From Gammaproteobacteria bacterium (GTDB taxonomy: Bacteria; Pseudomonadota; Gammaproteobacteria; Xanthomonadales; Marinicellaceae): a DNA stretch of 64,000 bases. Below, one piece after another: positions 35,697 to 45,038 of this stretch. The notes below the pieces were generated by a model that saw only the letters and a list, made by a program, of their open reading frames with translations, had not been told where the DNA came from and ran no database searches. The DNA is taken from contig JAWLAO010000001.1 of the NCBI GenBank assembly GCA_041395445.1, positions 461,001 through 525,000 on the forward strand, in the 5' to 3' direction. Made by a program: the position numbers and the translations under genes. Positions within the stretch are counted from its first letter, which is position 1; the number at the start of each line of letters is the position of its first letter.

Positions 35697-37565
35697 ATGA
35701 AAATTTTTCAATACATATTGATTAGCATTGCAATTTTACTGACGCACAATATCGCTAATTCAACCAGCCCCTGGCTGAAAAATTTGAACTCTCCCGAAAA
35801 ACAAGAACAAATGCAACTTCGCTGGAAAGCCTATGGTGGTGAAGTGGATTTGAAGTTCATGTATAAAAAACTGAGTGATATGAAAATCTCAGTTTCTCCA
35901 GAACCACAGTTTCCGAACAAGCATTGGGACTTTAACCATATTGTTTATCCAATCAGTAAGAGTTCTCAATTGGAATTGCAAATGCCTTATGGAAATATTG
36001 AGAAAGTAACCTCCGGTTTGCTCAATGTCGACTCTGACTTCTCACTCACTCATGGTAAAACAACAATCAAAGTGAATTCTTTTAAGTTAATTCCTACAGA
36101 AAATCCGCTCAATCAAAGTGATATTGTGACTTTTAAGTTTATTGATCAAAATAACAACCATTTGTTCACAATCGATAGTGTTCACATCGAATATGACCGT
36201 GAAAAGGAATTGCTCCTAATGTCTAATATGGATTTATTCGCGACTCCTGAATTAGCAAAACTTCTTAATTATCCAGAACTCTCAGGACAAGTTGTTGGGC
36301 AAATACATACCTATAACCAGTTACAAGTCCCTGAGAATGCTGAGAAAGAATTACTCGGCTCATGTGTCGATCATCCTGTATGGCCACCTCAAGGGCAAGT
36401 AGACGTCACTTTAATTGATATCGGTTCAGTTCAATGGATGAGAGATATCGGAACCGATAAAATTGTTGTTGCTCCTTCAGCCCGATTAAAAAATGACGGC
36501 ACGGCGGATGTTCCATGGTATTCAAAATTTTCAGGCACCTTCGCTCCATATAATAATGACCAACACCCTTTTCTAAACTGGGCTATCTACCGAGAAATTG
36601 ACGGACGATTTGAACAACTAGGTTATTCGGGTGTTAAACACGCCTTCTGGACAATTAACAGCAACTGTACAATCAATTGCGGAAATAATCATATTTTATG
36701 GCTCGGTTGCGAAGATGTCTATGGTACCGGCAATAACGACTCCTCAGGTGCATTAGGTCCTCGAGCTGAAATTGAAGCGGATACCGGCTATTGGGAGAGC
36801 ACATGTTCATTCTTTGATCCGGGTTGTATAGGAAGCCAGACAACCGGATCCAATGCAACCGATGAAAACCGATTGGTCGTTTACAACGATGATTTAACAG
36901 ATGTGAATAACACCCAAATGTTTATTCAAGCATGGTATTTGATTCGTGATGATGTCAATATTTTTAACACAATGGGATACCGCACTATTTCTCCTGTTGA
37001 CAATGGAAACAGCTGGAGTATGAATGCTGGCCCAACTTTTTCACAAGGTGCTGCACTGGATAATTATGTCCCGCCCAACACGAGTGGAGCCATGCAAGCT
37101 TCATCTACTGTAGAAACAGGTGAAGGTCAGTTTACGGTTGCTGTCAAGGTGATTGATTTGGGAGGTGGTTCATACCGATATAATTATGCAATAGAGAACT
37201 ACGAATTTGATCCCCGTTTTATCTCTTATCATGTTCCTCTTTCGACAACAGCGCCACTTATAAATCCGGTGTTTGCTGACCCCGATCATGATATTGCCAA
37301 TGATTGGCAATTCGGACAAAGTGGAAACATGTTGAATATCACAGGAGCTTCCAATAATGAACAAGATTGGGGAATGTTATTCAGTTTTTCATTCACAACG
37401 AACGCTGCTCCCGTACCCGGTCAAATTACGATTGGTGCGGCACATACTCCAGCAATTCCGGGTAATAGCTCAGTTACAGCAAATATCCTTATACCGGAAA
37501 CTGTGATTCTTCCTGATGAGATTTTTAAAAATGGATTTGACAGGAGAATTGACTTTGAGGATTAA
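35697..37565 (+). CDS. Large secreted protein with C-terminal DEIFKNGFD tail
   Basis: 622 aa from the ATG at 35697, with GAGG 5 nt upstream; a GTG two codons earlier overlaps that site. The signal peptide (MKIFQYILISIAILLTHNIA) ends about residue 20. The body has no domain I recognise. It contains paired cysteines (LGSCVDHPVWPP; NSNCTINCGNNHILWLGCED; STCSFFDPGCIGSQ) and many aromatic and Asn/Asp residues, as in extracellular beta-rich proteins. It ends ILPDEIFKNGFDRRIDF; a similar short tail is common on secreted proteins of Xanthomonadales-like bacteria (recall). Confidence 0.7.
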   Translation: MKIFQYILISIAILLTHNIANSTSPWLKNLNSPEKQEQMQLRWKAYGGEVDLKFMYKKLSDMKISVSPEPQFPNKHWDFNHIVYPISKSSQLELQMPYGNIEKVTSGLLNVDSDFSLTHGKTTIKVNSFKLIPTENPLNQSDIVTFKFIDQNNNHLFTIDSVHIEYDREKELLLMSNMDLFATPELAKLLNYPELSGQVVGQIHTYNQLQVPENAEKELLGSCVDHPVWPPQGQVDVTLIDIGSVQWMRDIGTDKIVVAPSARLKNDGTADVPWYSKFSGTFAPYNNDQHPFLNWAIYREIDGRFEQLGYSGVKHAFWTINSNCTINCGNNHILWLGCEDVYGTGNNDSSGALGPRAEIEADTGYWESTCSFFDPGCIGSQTTGSNATDENRLVVYNDDLTDVNNTQMFIQAWYLIRDDVNIFNTMGYRTISPVDNGNSWSMNAGPTFSQGAALDNYVPPNTSGAMQASSTVETGEGQFTVAVKVIDLGGGSYRYNYAIENYEFDPRFISYHVPLSTTAPLINPVFADPDHDIANDWQFGQSGNMLNITGASNNEQDWGMLFSFSFTTNAAPVPGQITIGAAHTPAIPGNSSVTANILIPETVILPDEIFKNGFDRRIDFED

Positions 37566-37644
37566 CTGATTGGAAAATTTATAAGCTATTGATAAAATAT
37601 TCTATCACAGCCGAAAAAAATATGCATTTTTAATAACAAACCGT

Positions 37645-37650
37645 TATACT
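37645..37650 (+). promoter_or_regulatory. -10 box for the tRNA gene
   Basis: TATACT lies 47 nt before the mature tRNA 5' end and is followed by a GC-richer stretch (ACGCATCC). No clear -35 is present at 17 bp. Confidence 0.35.
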
Positions 37651-37697
37651 ACGCATCCTTATTTATTCTGCGAGTTTATATAAAACTCCCGAACAAA

Positions 37698-37774
37698 GGG
37701 CCCGTAGCTCAGTTGGTTAGAGCGTCCGACTCATAATCGGCAGGTCCCCCGTTCAAGTCGGGGCGGGCCCACCA
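37698..37774 (+). tRNA. tRNA with CAU anticodon (elongator Met, or Ile2)
   Basis: 77 nt including encoded CCA. The acceptor stem GGGCCCG/CGGGCCC and the T stem CCCCG/CGGGG are perfect. D-arm GCTCAGTTGGTTAGAGC and TTCAAGT loop are normal. The anticodon loop is CTCATAA; the outermost anticodon-stem pair is a T-C mismatch. CAU can be elongator methionine or, after TilS modification, isoleucine for AUA; I cannot decide from sequence alone. The surrounding 335-bp gap holds nothing else. Confidence 0.93.
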
Positions 37775-37900
37775 TTAAATCAATGAACACTCTATCAATC
37801 CTTCCAGCAAATTGTTTTAAGACGTAAAGTTTTGATTTTTACAGATTCTATGTTCTCACTCTGCTATCATTAACAATAATATACATAACAATAATTAATA

Positions 37901-38347
37901 ATGAAAAAATTGGGGAATGTGCTGTCCTTTCTTGTTATTGTAATGGTAATGAGCAGTTTTGTTCTGGTTTCTATCAGATACCTGTTCAACATCGTACCGG
38001 TTAAATTTCAAGAGATAGTAGTTTATTTGCATGCCATCATTTTCATGATTGGAATCGTTTATGCCTATGCCAGAAATAGTCATGTCCGAATTGATATTTT
38101 CTATCAAAATTTCAATAAAGAAAAACAACGAAAAATCGACCGTTTTGGCGTCATATTTCTGCTAATCCCATTCTTCGCATTCATGTTATTTGTGTCGTAC
38201 GATTACGTTTGGTCATCCATATCAAAACTCGAATCCTCACCCGATGCCGGAGGATTACCTTTTGTCTATGCATTAAAAACGTTGTTAATAATTATGCCAG
38301 TCTTGATGATTCTCACATCACTTTCAAAACTTTGGAGACGTGATTAA
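37901..38347 (+). CDS. TRAP transporter small permease (DctQ type)
   Basis: 148 aa with four membrane segments (about 5-27, 43-62, 82-104, 121-143). RNSHVRIDIFY in the middle is typical of DctQ subunits. It pairs with the large permease whose ATG follows its stop directly. Together they form the membrane part of a TRAP importer driven by a sodium or proton gradient. The ligand is unknown and no DctP-type binding protein is adjacent. Confidence 0.88.
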   Translation: MKKLGNVLSFLVIVMVMSSFVLVSIRYLFNIVPVKFQEIVVYLHAIIFMIGIVYAYARNSHVRIDIFYQNFNKEKQRKIDRFGVIFLLIPFFAFMLFVSYDYVWSSISKLESSPDAGGLPFVYALKTLLIIMPVLMILTSLSKLWRRD

Positions 38348-39697
38348 ATGGAAATAATCTGGGCGTTGGGTTTATTTGTTGCGATCGCTTTAGCATTACT
38401 TATTGGTTACCCGGTAGCAATCACACTCGGTGGTGTTTCACTCTGGTTTGCATTAGCAGGATGGTTTGCAGGATGGTTTGATACCTCTTTCCTGATGGCA
38501 ATGCCAAATCGTGTTTATGGAATTATGACCAATGTCACGCTCATGGCCGTTCCTGTTTTTGTTTTTATGGGACTGATACTTGAAAAGGCAAAACTCGCTG
38601 AGTCTTTACTCGAAAACATGGCTGCTTTATTCGGCAGAGTACGTGGAGGATTAGGATTTGCTTTGCTGTTTGTGGGAATGCTGCTGGCTGCCAGTACCGG
38701 AATTGTTGGTGCAACGGTTGTGACTTTAGGTTTGTTGGCATTACCGGTGATGAAAAAAAATGGTTATGATGAATCTTTAAGTGTCGGAACAGTTTGTGCA
38801 ACCGGCACTCTTGGACAAATTATTCCTCCATCTATTGTATTGGTTTTATTGGGCGATGTTCTGTCCAATGCTTACCAGCAGGCTCAGATTGACATGGGAA
38901 TTTTTTCTCCGAAAACGGTTTCCGTAGGTGATTTATTCGCCGGAGCTATAATTCCCGGGCTGTTGCTTGTGTTGTTTTATGCTTTGTATTGGTTGATTAT
39001 TGTTTTCAAATCTCCTCAAAAAGCACCGGCGATTGAGTTTGAAAACAAAAAAAACATACTGGAAATTCTTGGCTCATTACTTCCGCCATTGCTGCTTATT
39101 ATCGCTGTTCTAGGGTCAATTCTTAGTGGCTTTGCATCTCCGACGGAATCTGCTTCGGTGGGTGCTGTTGGCGCTATGTTGCTGGCAATCGCAAAAAAAC
39201 AGTTATCATTATCCGTGTTAATGGAAGTGGGTAGAGAAACGGTTAAAGTCACTGCAATGGTATTTATGATTTTAATTGGAGCCGCATTGTTTTCGTTGGT
39301 ATTTAAAGGCTTTTCAGGTGATGAAATCGTCCGTGACTTATTAGTTGATTTGCCCGGAGGGAAATACACCGCATTATTTGTTGTCATGGTTGTGATATTT
39401 CTGTTAGGTTTTATTCTGGACTTTATCGAAATTACTTTTATCGTGATTCCAATCATCGGCCCAATTTTACTGGCACAAGGTTTTGATCCCGTTTGGTTAG
39501 GAGTTTTATTTGCAATTAATTTACAAACTTCATTCCTGACGCCACCATTTGGCTTTGCACTTTTTTACATTAAAGGAGCCGTTGAAATTGATTCTGCCAA
39601 ACTATATAAAGGCGTTATCCCGTTTATTATTATCCAAATACTTGTACTATGTTTACTGGTTTGGCAACCTCAACTCACTGATTTAATTAGTTTTTAG
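38348..39697 (+). CDS. TRAP transporter large permease (DctM type)
   Basis: 449 aa, about 12 membrane segments. DctM features include AIALALLIGYPVAITLGGVS, MTNVTLMAVPVFVFMGLILE, TGTLGQIIPPSIVLVLLGD and FLTPPFGFALFYIKG. It begins right after the small-permease stop. The length and LIPPSI/TPPFG motifs fit dicarboxylate-type TRAP transporters; substrate unknown. Confidence 0.92.
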   Translation: MEIIWALGLFVAIALALLIGYPVAITLGGVSLWFALAGWFAGWFDTSFLMAMPNRVYGIMTNVTLMAVPVFVFMGLILEKAKLAESLLENMAALFGRVRGGLGFALLFVGMLLAASTGIVGATVVTLGLLALPVMKKNGYDESLSVGTVCATGTLGQIIPPSIVLVLLGDVLSNAYQQAQIDMGIFSPKTVSVGDLFAGAIIPGLLLVLFYALYWLIIVFKSPQKAPAIEFENKKNILEILGSLLPPLLLIIAVLGSILSGFASPTESASVGAVGAMLLAIAKKQLSLSVLMEVGRETVKVTAMVFMILIGAALFSLVFKGFSGDEIVRDLLVDLPGGKYTALFVVMVVIFLLGFILDFIEITFIVIPIIGPILLAQGFDPVWLGVLFAINLQTSFLTPPFGFALFYIKGAVEIDSAKLYKGVIPFIIIQILVLCLLVWQPQLTDLISF

Positions 39698-39701
39698 TAC
39701 C

Positions 39702-40304
39702 GTGAAAGTATTTCTTTGTATTTTTTGTTTTTTGCTTTTCCCAAATTTAGGGTTATCCAGCTCATTTGATGATTTATCTAAAAACTCAAGTATGGCTAAA
39801 TATGAAGAAATTAAATCAGATTGGTTCTCCAATCAATGTCACCAACTCATTGAAGACTTACATTTAGAACAATTGAAAAATTGTAAATTGATAAAATCAA
39901 AATATAGCAATGCCTATGTTTTAGCCAATGGTGACGTCTATTTCACTCTTTCAATGATGAAATTGATTCACAATAAACATCAATGGGCAGTTATATTAGC
40001 TCATGAAAATGCTCATTTAGAGCTGAAGCATTATCAACAATTAGCCGATAAAATCCAAAACCCCGACTTTTTCTTCCCAAAGAAAAAATATAAAAAATTA
40101 CGCGAAAAGGTCGAATTAGAAGCCGATGATTGGGCAAAAACAATCGTGGAAAAACATGGATTTAACTCGGATCAAGTTAGTTATTACCTACAACGAATCG
40201 AATCTGGCAAAAAAGATAAAAGAACCAGCCAAAAAATTAAAAAAGATGATGCCAATGAAGTTTTGGATATGGAGTTAATCCAATCAATTGGTGAAATCAA
40301 ATAG
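39702..40304 (+). CDS. Small exported M48-like metalloprotease
   Basis: 200 aa beginning with GTG at 39702, 4 nt after the permease stop. The signal peptide (VKVFLCIFCFLLFPNLGLSS) ends near residue 20. The zinc-protease HExxH is HENAH (ILAHENAHLELKHYQ), and the third metal ligand fits ELEADDWAKTIV. It is much shorter than typical M48 proteins and lacks TPRs. Probably periplasmic. Its link with the TRAP genes may only be positional. Confidence 0.78.
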   Translation: MKVFLCIFCFLLFPNLGLSSSFDDLSKNSSMAKYEEIKSDWFSNQCHQLIEDLHLEQLKNCKLIKSKYSNAYVLANGDVYFTLSMMKLIHNKHQWAVILAHENAHLELKHYQQLADKIQNPDFFFPKKKYKKLREKVELEADDWAKTIVEKHGFNSDQVSYYLQRIESGKKDKRTSQKIKKDDANEVLDMELIQSIGEIK

Positions 40305-41045
40305 TTAATATTTTTTTGCGACTATGACTAATCTTTCAGATTCCAAATCATAAGGTTCTGCATCTAATGAACCATATACATCCACCTCGTTAAAACCTGC
40401 TTGAAAACACATGGTTTTCAGCTCTATTGGTGTATAAACAAAATGCTGATAGTTTTTCCGATATACTTTCTCTCCACTAATATAAATCCATTCATTCGAA
40501 AAAACCTGCATATCATCAATCAACAAAGGTCTCTCAATTCGCAAGTCACCGTTTTCATACTCTGTCAAATGAACTGGTTCAATAGTTCTGGCAAGCGTTT
40601 CTTTTCCAACGGTATCGATGATTAAAGTTCCGGTTTCCGAAAGGTTTGCAAAAACATTATTGATGAGTTTTTGATTCTCTTCCTGTGTATCAAAATACCC
40701 AAAAGAATTAAACATATTTACAATCAGGTCAACTTTTCTTTCAGAAACGTAATCCAGCATATTTTTATGCACGAATTTCACGCTCAGATTTTGTTGATCT
40801 GATTTTTCTTTTGCCTTGCTTAACAAAAATTCACTGCTATCTACACCAATCACTTTCATGCCCATTTTGGCAAATGACAGACAATGTCTGCCCGGGCCAC
40901 AGGCTAAATCAAGAACCGTGTCTACTTTATGTTCAACCAATGCCAAGACTTGTGAAATTTGCTGTTCGGCGAGTTTAAAACTTTCTTCATCAAACATGCA
41001 ATCATAGAAAACTTGCCACAGCTCTTCATCGTTATACCAATTCAT
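40305..41045 (-). CDS. Class I SAM-dependent methyltransferase
   Basis: 246 aa. The SAM-binding motif I is VLDLACGPGRHCLSFAKMG, followed by the acidic loop VIGVDSSEFLLSKAKEK and motif IV DLIVNMFNSFGYFD. The fold and motifs are typical of small-molecule methyltransferases; the substrate is not apparent. It converges on the M48-like gene with no gap. No neighbour suggests a pathway. Confidence 0.85.
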   Translation of the reverse strand: MNWYNDEELWQVFYDCMFDEESFKLAEQQISQVLALVEHKVDTVLDLACGPGRHCLSFAKMGMKVIGVDSSEFLLSKAKEKSDQQNLSVKFVHKNMLDYVSERKVDLIVNMFNSFGYFDTQEENQKLINNVFANLSETGTLIIDTVGKETLARTIEPVHLTEYENGDLRIERPLLIDDMQVFSNEWIYISGEKVYRKNYQHFVYTPIELKTMCFQAGFNEVDVYGSLDAEPYDLESERLVIVAKKY

Positions 41046-41060
41046 TTCTCTTCCTCAAAC

Positions 41061-41086
41061 AAAAAGAGCTCAAAAAATGAGCTCTT
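41061..41086 (-). terminator. Terminator after the YegP-like gene
   Basis: AAGAGCTC (41064-41071) and GAGCTCTT (41079-41086) form a perfect 8-bp stem; on the minus strand the 3' arm runs into a TTTTT tract. It lies 24 nt past the YegP-like stop and just upstream of the methyltransferase ATG, separating the two units. Confidence 0.75.
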
Positions 41087-41109
41087 AATCCATTGATTTA
41101 CTTAAATAA

Positions 41110-41442
41110 TTATCTTTCATCAACCACAGTTGCATCTGCAGCATTTTTAGCAACCGATGCCATACCATTATCGCAACCACTTTTAGTTTTGTACATTTGG
41201 CTACGGCCGATTTCCTGACCATTACTTGCTTTCAATACAAAATATGTGCGTCCGTCTTTGGCTTCTCTACACTCAAATTTTGACTCATCCTGAGAGTTCT
41301 CTCTGACAGACTCAATTCCATTTTCACAACCTGATGCTGACTTGTAGCCTTGAGACTGAAGAATCACTTCACCATTACCAGCTTTTAATACAAAATAATC
41401 TTTATCGTCTTTACCTTTTGAAATTACAAATTTACCAGCCAT
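41110..41442 (-). CDS. YegP-like (DUF1508) tandem-domain protein
   Basis: 110 aa from the ATG at 41442, preceded by AAGGGG at 9 nt; the open frame extends 12 codons further without family features. Two copies of the DUF1508 unit: KFVISKGKDDKDYFVLKAGN with SQGYKSASGCENGIESV, then KFECREAKDGRTYFVLKASN with SQMYKTKSGCDNGMASV. Small soluble protein; function unknown though widespread. Single-gene transcript with its own terminator. Confidence 0.9.
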   Translation of the reverse strand: MAGKFVISKGKDDKDYFVLKAGNGEVILQSQGYKSASGCENGIESVRENSQDESKFECREAKDGRTYFVLKASNGQEIGRSQMYKTKSGCDNGMASVAKNAADATVVDER

Positions 41443-41597
41443 AACTATTACCCCTTGATAAAATAAAAAAATAATCACGAAATCCGCTGTGATTTTCGTG
41501 GAAAAACATGAATATCAACAGACATTCTATCATTCACATATTAAATTATGTCGCATCTGTTGTAAAATAGAAACTCGAATATTTAACAAAAGTTTAT

Positions 41598-43760
41598 ATG
41601 TACAAATTCATTCTATCCGGATTTATTTATTTTCTCTTAATAACAAATGTTTACGCTGAATGCTATCTGGAAGAAGATGTTCAGCAAGAGCGAATTTGTC
41701 CTGAAACAGAGGTTTCAAATGATACGGTCATTGAAGCCTTTCATATTACACCATTGGAAGACAACACTTATCAACTTGATGGCGATATTTGTATTTCCAT
41801 GCAAGATCAAAAGGTTAAAACTGAAAAAATAAATTATGATGATAAAAATGGTATCATTGATATTCAAACTCCTCTGATTTATCAAGATAAAAAACAAACT
41901 ATCAATGCTGCCGGCGCGGTTATGGATACCAATAATGAAAAAACAGAGTTGTCACAAATTTCATACTTTGTTCATGATACCAAAGCCAACGGGGAAGCCG
42001 ATACTGTCAATACAAATAAAAACCTAAGTGATTTAGAATCCATGACTTATACCACATGTCCAGCCAATGATAAACAATGGTATATTAAAGCCAAATCGGC
42101 TGAATTGGACTCCGAAACCCAAATTGGCAAGTTTCGTAAAACAACTCTTTACTTCAAAGATGTGCCTATCTTACATTTACCTTATGCCAAACTACCGCTT
42201 GCGAATCAAAGAATGACCGGTTTTTTAATTCCCGAAGTTCGCAATTCATCACGCAGTGGTTTTGACTTGGCTCTTCCCTATTATATTAACATCGCTGAAA
42301 ACATGGATGCGACGATTACACCGAGATATATGACGGATCGTGGAGCTATGCTCAGCGCTGAATACAGATATTTAGGTCAGGATTATGCAGGAGAGTTGAG
42401 TGGTAGTTATATACCTAATGACAAGGAATTTGATGATAACAGAGGCTATTTGGAGTTCAGCCACTCGCAAAGATTAGGTAAAAATTGGGCTTTCAACACC
42501 AAGCTGGCGAATGTGAGCGATAATCAGTTTTTTGAAGACTTTGGAAATAATATTTACGCGACATCACAATCCTATTTATATTCTTTTCTGAACTTCAAAG
42601 GGTTTGGTGAACAATGGAAATTTGCTGCTTCGTTTGATGACTATCAAATTATTAGTGAATCCATACCACTTAACAGACAACCCTATCAAACTTTACCTGA
42701 GATTAGTTATTCTTGGTTTAACAACTCTCTTACAAGCACTTTAAATTATGGAGTTGATGTCCAATGGTCCGGCTTTTATCGAGATGATTCCATTACTGCA
42801 AATCGTCTGGATGCAATCCCCTATTTGCAAAAAACATTTCAGAACAATTATTCAAAACTGACCCCAAGACTGGCATATCGCTATACAAATTGGAGTTATT
42901 CTGATTTAGAATTCTCAGACACTGAGTTCCTTAAGGAAAACCGTGCACTTCCAATTGCTTCGCTGGATTACTCCATTTATTTTGAAAAACAAAATGATGA
43001 TGGTGGGTTTAGCAGTTTAGAACCTCGTTTGTACTACTTAAGAGTTCCGTATGAAGATCAATCAGATATACCATTGTTTGATACCCATGAACTGACATTT
43101 GGCAGAAGCATTCTGTTTCAGGAAAATTCGTTTTCGGGTGCTGACAGACAAACAGATGCCAATCAACTTTCTGTTGGTTTAACACAGAGAAATTTCGACG
43201 CCAATGGCGATGAAAAATGGAATTTGACAGTTGGACAAATCCGCTATTTTTCCGACCGAAAAGTAGCTTTGGATGACACAATTGAGACATCGAACTCTTC
43301 ACCAATCATTTCAGAGTTCAATTATTTTTATCGCAATTGGAAACTCAGCATGAGTTTAAACTGGGATACTGAGCTTGATGATTCTGAGCGCGCACTGGTA
43401 AGAATCCAGCATAAAGCGAAAAATAATTCCGTGTTTAACTTCGCCTACAGATACAGACGAGGTAAAATTGAACAGTTAGACAGTTCTGTTGTCCTACCCA
43501 TAGGATTAAACAACAGATTTATCGCTCGTTGGAATTATTCATTAGATGCGAATCAAACCATCGAAGCCATTGCCGGCATTGAACATAAGAACTGTTGTTG
43601 GGCAACACGATTAGTTGCCAGACGGTATGTTTATAATGAACAAGGTGATGTGAATAACGGAATTTATTTTGAGCTGCAATTAAATGGCTTGGGTGCTTTG
43701 GGTAGAAATCCACGACGTTTGCTGAAACAATCAATTATGGGATATTCAGAGGAATTTTAA
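41598..43760 (+). CDS. lptD: LPS-assembly protein LptD
   Basis: 720 aa. A signal peptide (cleavage near VYAEC) is followed by an OstA-like domain (about 45-180) and the large LptD beta-barrel. Cysteines match the disulfide scheme: two near the mature N-terminus, one in YTTCPAND, and the adjacent pair CC in HKNCCWATR near the C-terminus. It inserts lipopolysaccharide into the outer leaflet of the outer membrane with LptE. It starts the lptD-surA-pdxA-ksgA operon, 3 nt before surA, which helps fold LptD. Confidence 0.95.
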   Translation: MYKFILSGFIYFLLITNVYAECYLEEDVQQERICPETEVSNDTVIEAFHITPLEDNTYQLDGDICISMQDQKVKTEKINYDDKNGIIDIQTPLIYQDKKQTINAAGAVMDTNNEKTELSQISYFVHDTKANGEADTVNTNKNLSDLESMTYTTCPANDKQWYIKAKSAELDSETQIGKFRKTTLYFKDVPILHLPYAKLPLANQRMTGFLIPEVRNSSRSGFDLALPYYINIAENMDATITPRYMTDRGAMLSAEYRYLGQDYAGELSGSYIPNDKEFDDNRGYLEFSHSQRLGKNWAFNTKLANVSDNQFFEDFGNNIYATSQSYLYSFLNFKGFGEQWKFAASFDDYQIISESIPLNRQPYQTLPEISYSWFNNSLTSTLNYGVDVQWSGFYRDDSITANRLDAIPYLQKTFQNNYSKLTPRLAYRYTNWSYSDLEFSDTEFLKENRALPIASLDYSIYFEKQNDDGGFSSLEPRLYYLRVPYEDQSDIPLFDTHELTFGRSILFQENSFSGADRQTDANQLSVGLTQRNFDANGDEKWNLTVGQIRYFSDRKVALDDTIETSNSSPIISEFNYFYRNWKLSMSLNWDTELDDSERALVRIQHKAKNNSVFNFAYRYRRGKIEQLDSSVVLPIGLNNRFIARWNYSLDANQTIEAIAGIEHKNCCWATRLVARRYVYNEQGDVNNGIYFELQLNGLGALGRNPRRLLKQSIMGYSEEF

Positions 43761-43763
43761 AAC

Positions 43764-45032
43764 ATGATAAAAAAGATACTAATTTCGAGTTTACTAGCGA
43801 CACAATTAAACTCAACTGCAACTGCTGAACAACTTCTGGATGAAATTGTCGCTGTTGTTGAAGATGGAATCATTCTCAGAAGTGAGTTGGATCGTTCCGT
43901 CAATAACGTAGTTAAACAATTAAATGCAAGAGGCGGTCAGCTGCCACCTAAGTCTGTTCTTGATGAGCAAGTGCTTGACAGATTAATATTACAAGAACTG
44001 CAAATCCAAAAGGCGGATGCTGCCGGTGTGAGAGTTTCAGAGTCCGAAATTGATGCGGCTTTATCTCAGGTTGCCAGACAAAATAATCTGACTTTAGAAC
44101 AAATGCAAATGGCTCTTGAAAATGACGGTTTAAATTTTGCGGAATTCAGAAATGAAATGAGTCGCGAAATCAAAACTGAAAAAATTCGTAACGGGCTCGC
44201 CAATCAAAGTGTCAGAGTCAGCGAACATGAAATTGATTTGTTCCTCGCTGACAACGAATTGTCCCAAAAAGATGTTCGTCTGAGCCACATACTCATAGCA
44301 CTGGATGCCAATGCTTCTGAACAAGAAGTCGATGAAGCAAAAAACAAAGTCAACAATATATATACATCTTTGGAACAAGGAGAAAACTTTTCAAAACTGG
44401 CTACGGAGTTATCAGACGGGCAAAAAGCATTGGAAGGCGGTGATTTAGGATGGCGTAAAACCAATGAACTTCCCACTCTGTTTTCCGATCAATTGAAGGT
44501 TATGAAAGTGGGTGAGTACACTCATCCTGTTAGAAGTGCAAACGGGTTTCACATTATCAAGCTGGAAGACTCTCGCGAAGATGCCGCGCAAATGATCACA
44601 CAATATAATGCACGCCACATTTTGATTGAAAACTCTGAGTTGGTCACTCCTTCTCAAGGTATGGAAATGATTAACGACCTCTACAAACAACTACAAAATG
44701 GTGGTGATTTTTCTAAAATTGCAGAAGAAAAATCCGATGATGTCAGTTCAGCGCCTTTAGGTGGAGATTTGGGTTGGTTTGAAATCAACAAATTTGGTCA
44801 ACGGTTTGGAGATGTGGTAAAAAGTCTGGAAGATAATGAAATGTCAGCTCCATTTCAAACTCAGGCAGGTTGGCATATCGTCCAAAAATTGGGACAAAAA
44901 GAAACTGACATCTCTGAAGAACTTAAAAGAGAACAAGCCAGACGCGCGATTCATGCACGCAAGATGGACGAAGAAATTGAGAGTTGGTTGAGAGAAATTC
45001 GTGGCGAAGCATTCGTCGAAACCCGAATTTAA
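43764..45032 (+). CDS. surA: Periplasmic chaperone and peptidyl-prolyl isomerase SurA
   Basis: 422 aa with a signal peptide (to about TATAEQ), the SurA N-domain (LLDEIVAVVEDGIILRSELD) and two parvulin domains, each with a LGW core (DGQKALEGGDLGWRKTNELP; SSAPLGGDLGWFEINKFG). It chaperones outer-membrane proteins, including LptD encoded 3 nt upstream. pdxA follows after 6 nt. Confidence 0.96.
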   Translation: MIKKILISSLLATQLNSTATAEQLLDEIVAVVEDGIILRSELDRSVNNVVKQLNARGGQLPPKSVLDEQVLDRLILQELQIQKADAAGVRVSESEIDAALSQVARQNNLTLEQMQMALENDGLNFAEFRNEMSREIKTEKIRNGLANQSVRVSEHEIDLFLADNELSQKDVRLSHILIALDANASEQEVDEAKNKVNNIYTSLEQGENFSKLATELSDGQKALEGGDLGWRKTNELPTLFSDQLKVMKVGEYTHPVRSANGFHIIKLEDSREDAAQMITQYNARHILIENSELVTPSQGMEMINDLYKQLQNGGDFSKIAEEKSDDVSSAPLGGDLGWFEINKFGQRFGDVVKSLEDNEMSAPFQTQAGWHIVQKLGQKETDISEELKREQARRAIHARKMDEEIESWLREIRGEAFVETRI

Positions 45033-45038
45033 TTATAA

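Noticed and set aside
39016..39456. 146-codon minus-strand ORF
   Set aside because: Antisense to the DctM permease; low-complexity Thr/Asn/Ile composition typical of a shadow of membrane codons.
41563..41568. TAAAAT as the lptD promoter
   Set aside because: The -35 at any allowed spacing is poor and the distance to the ATG (29 nt) gives no further support; not strong enough to list.
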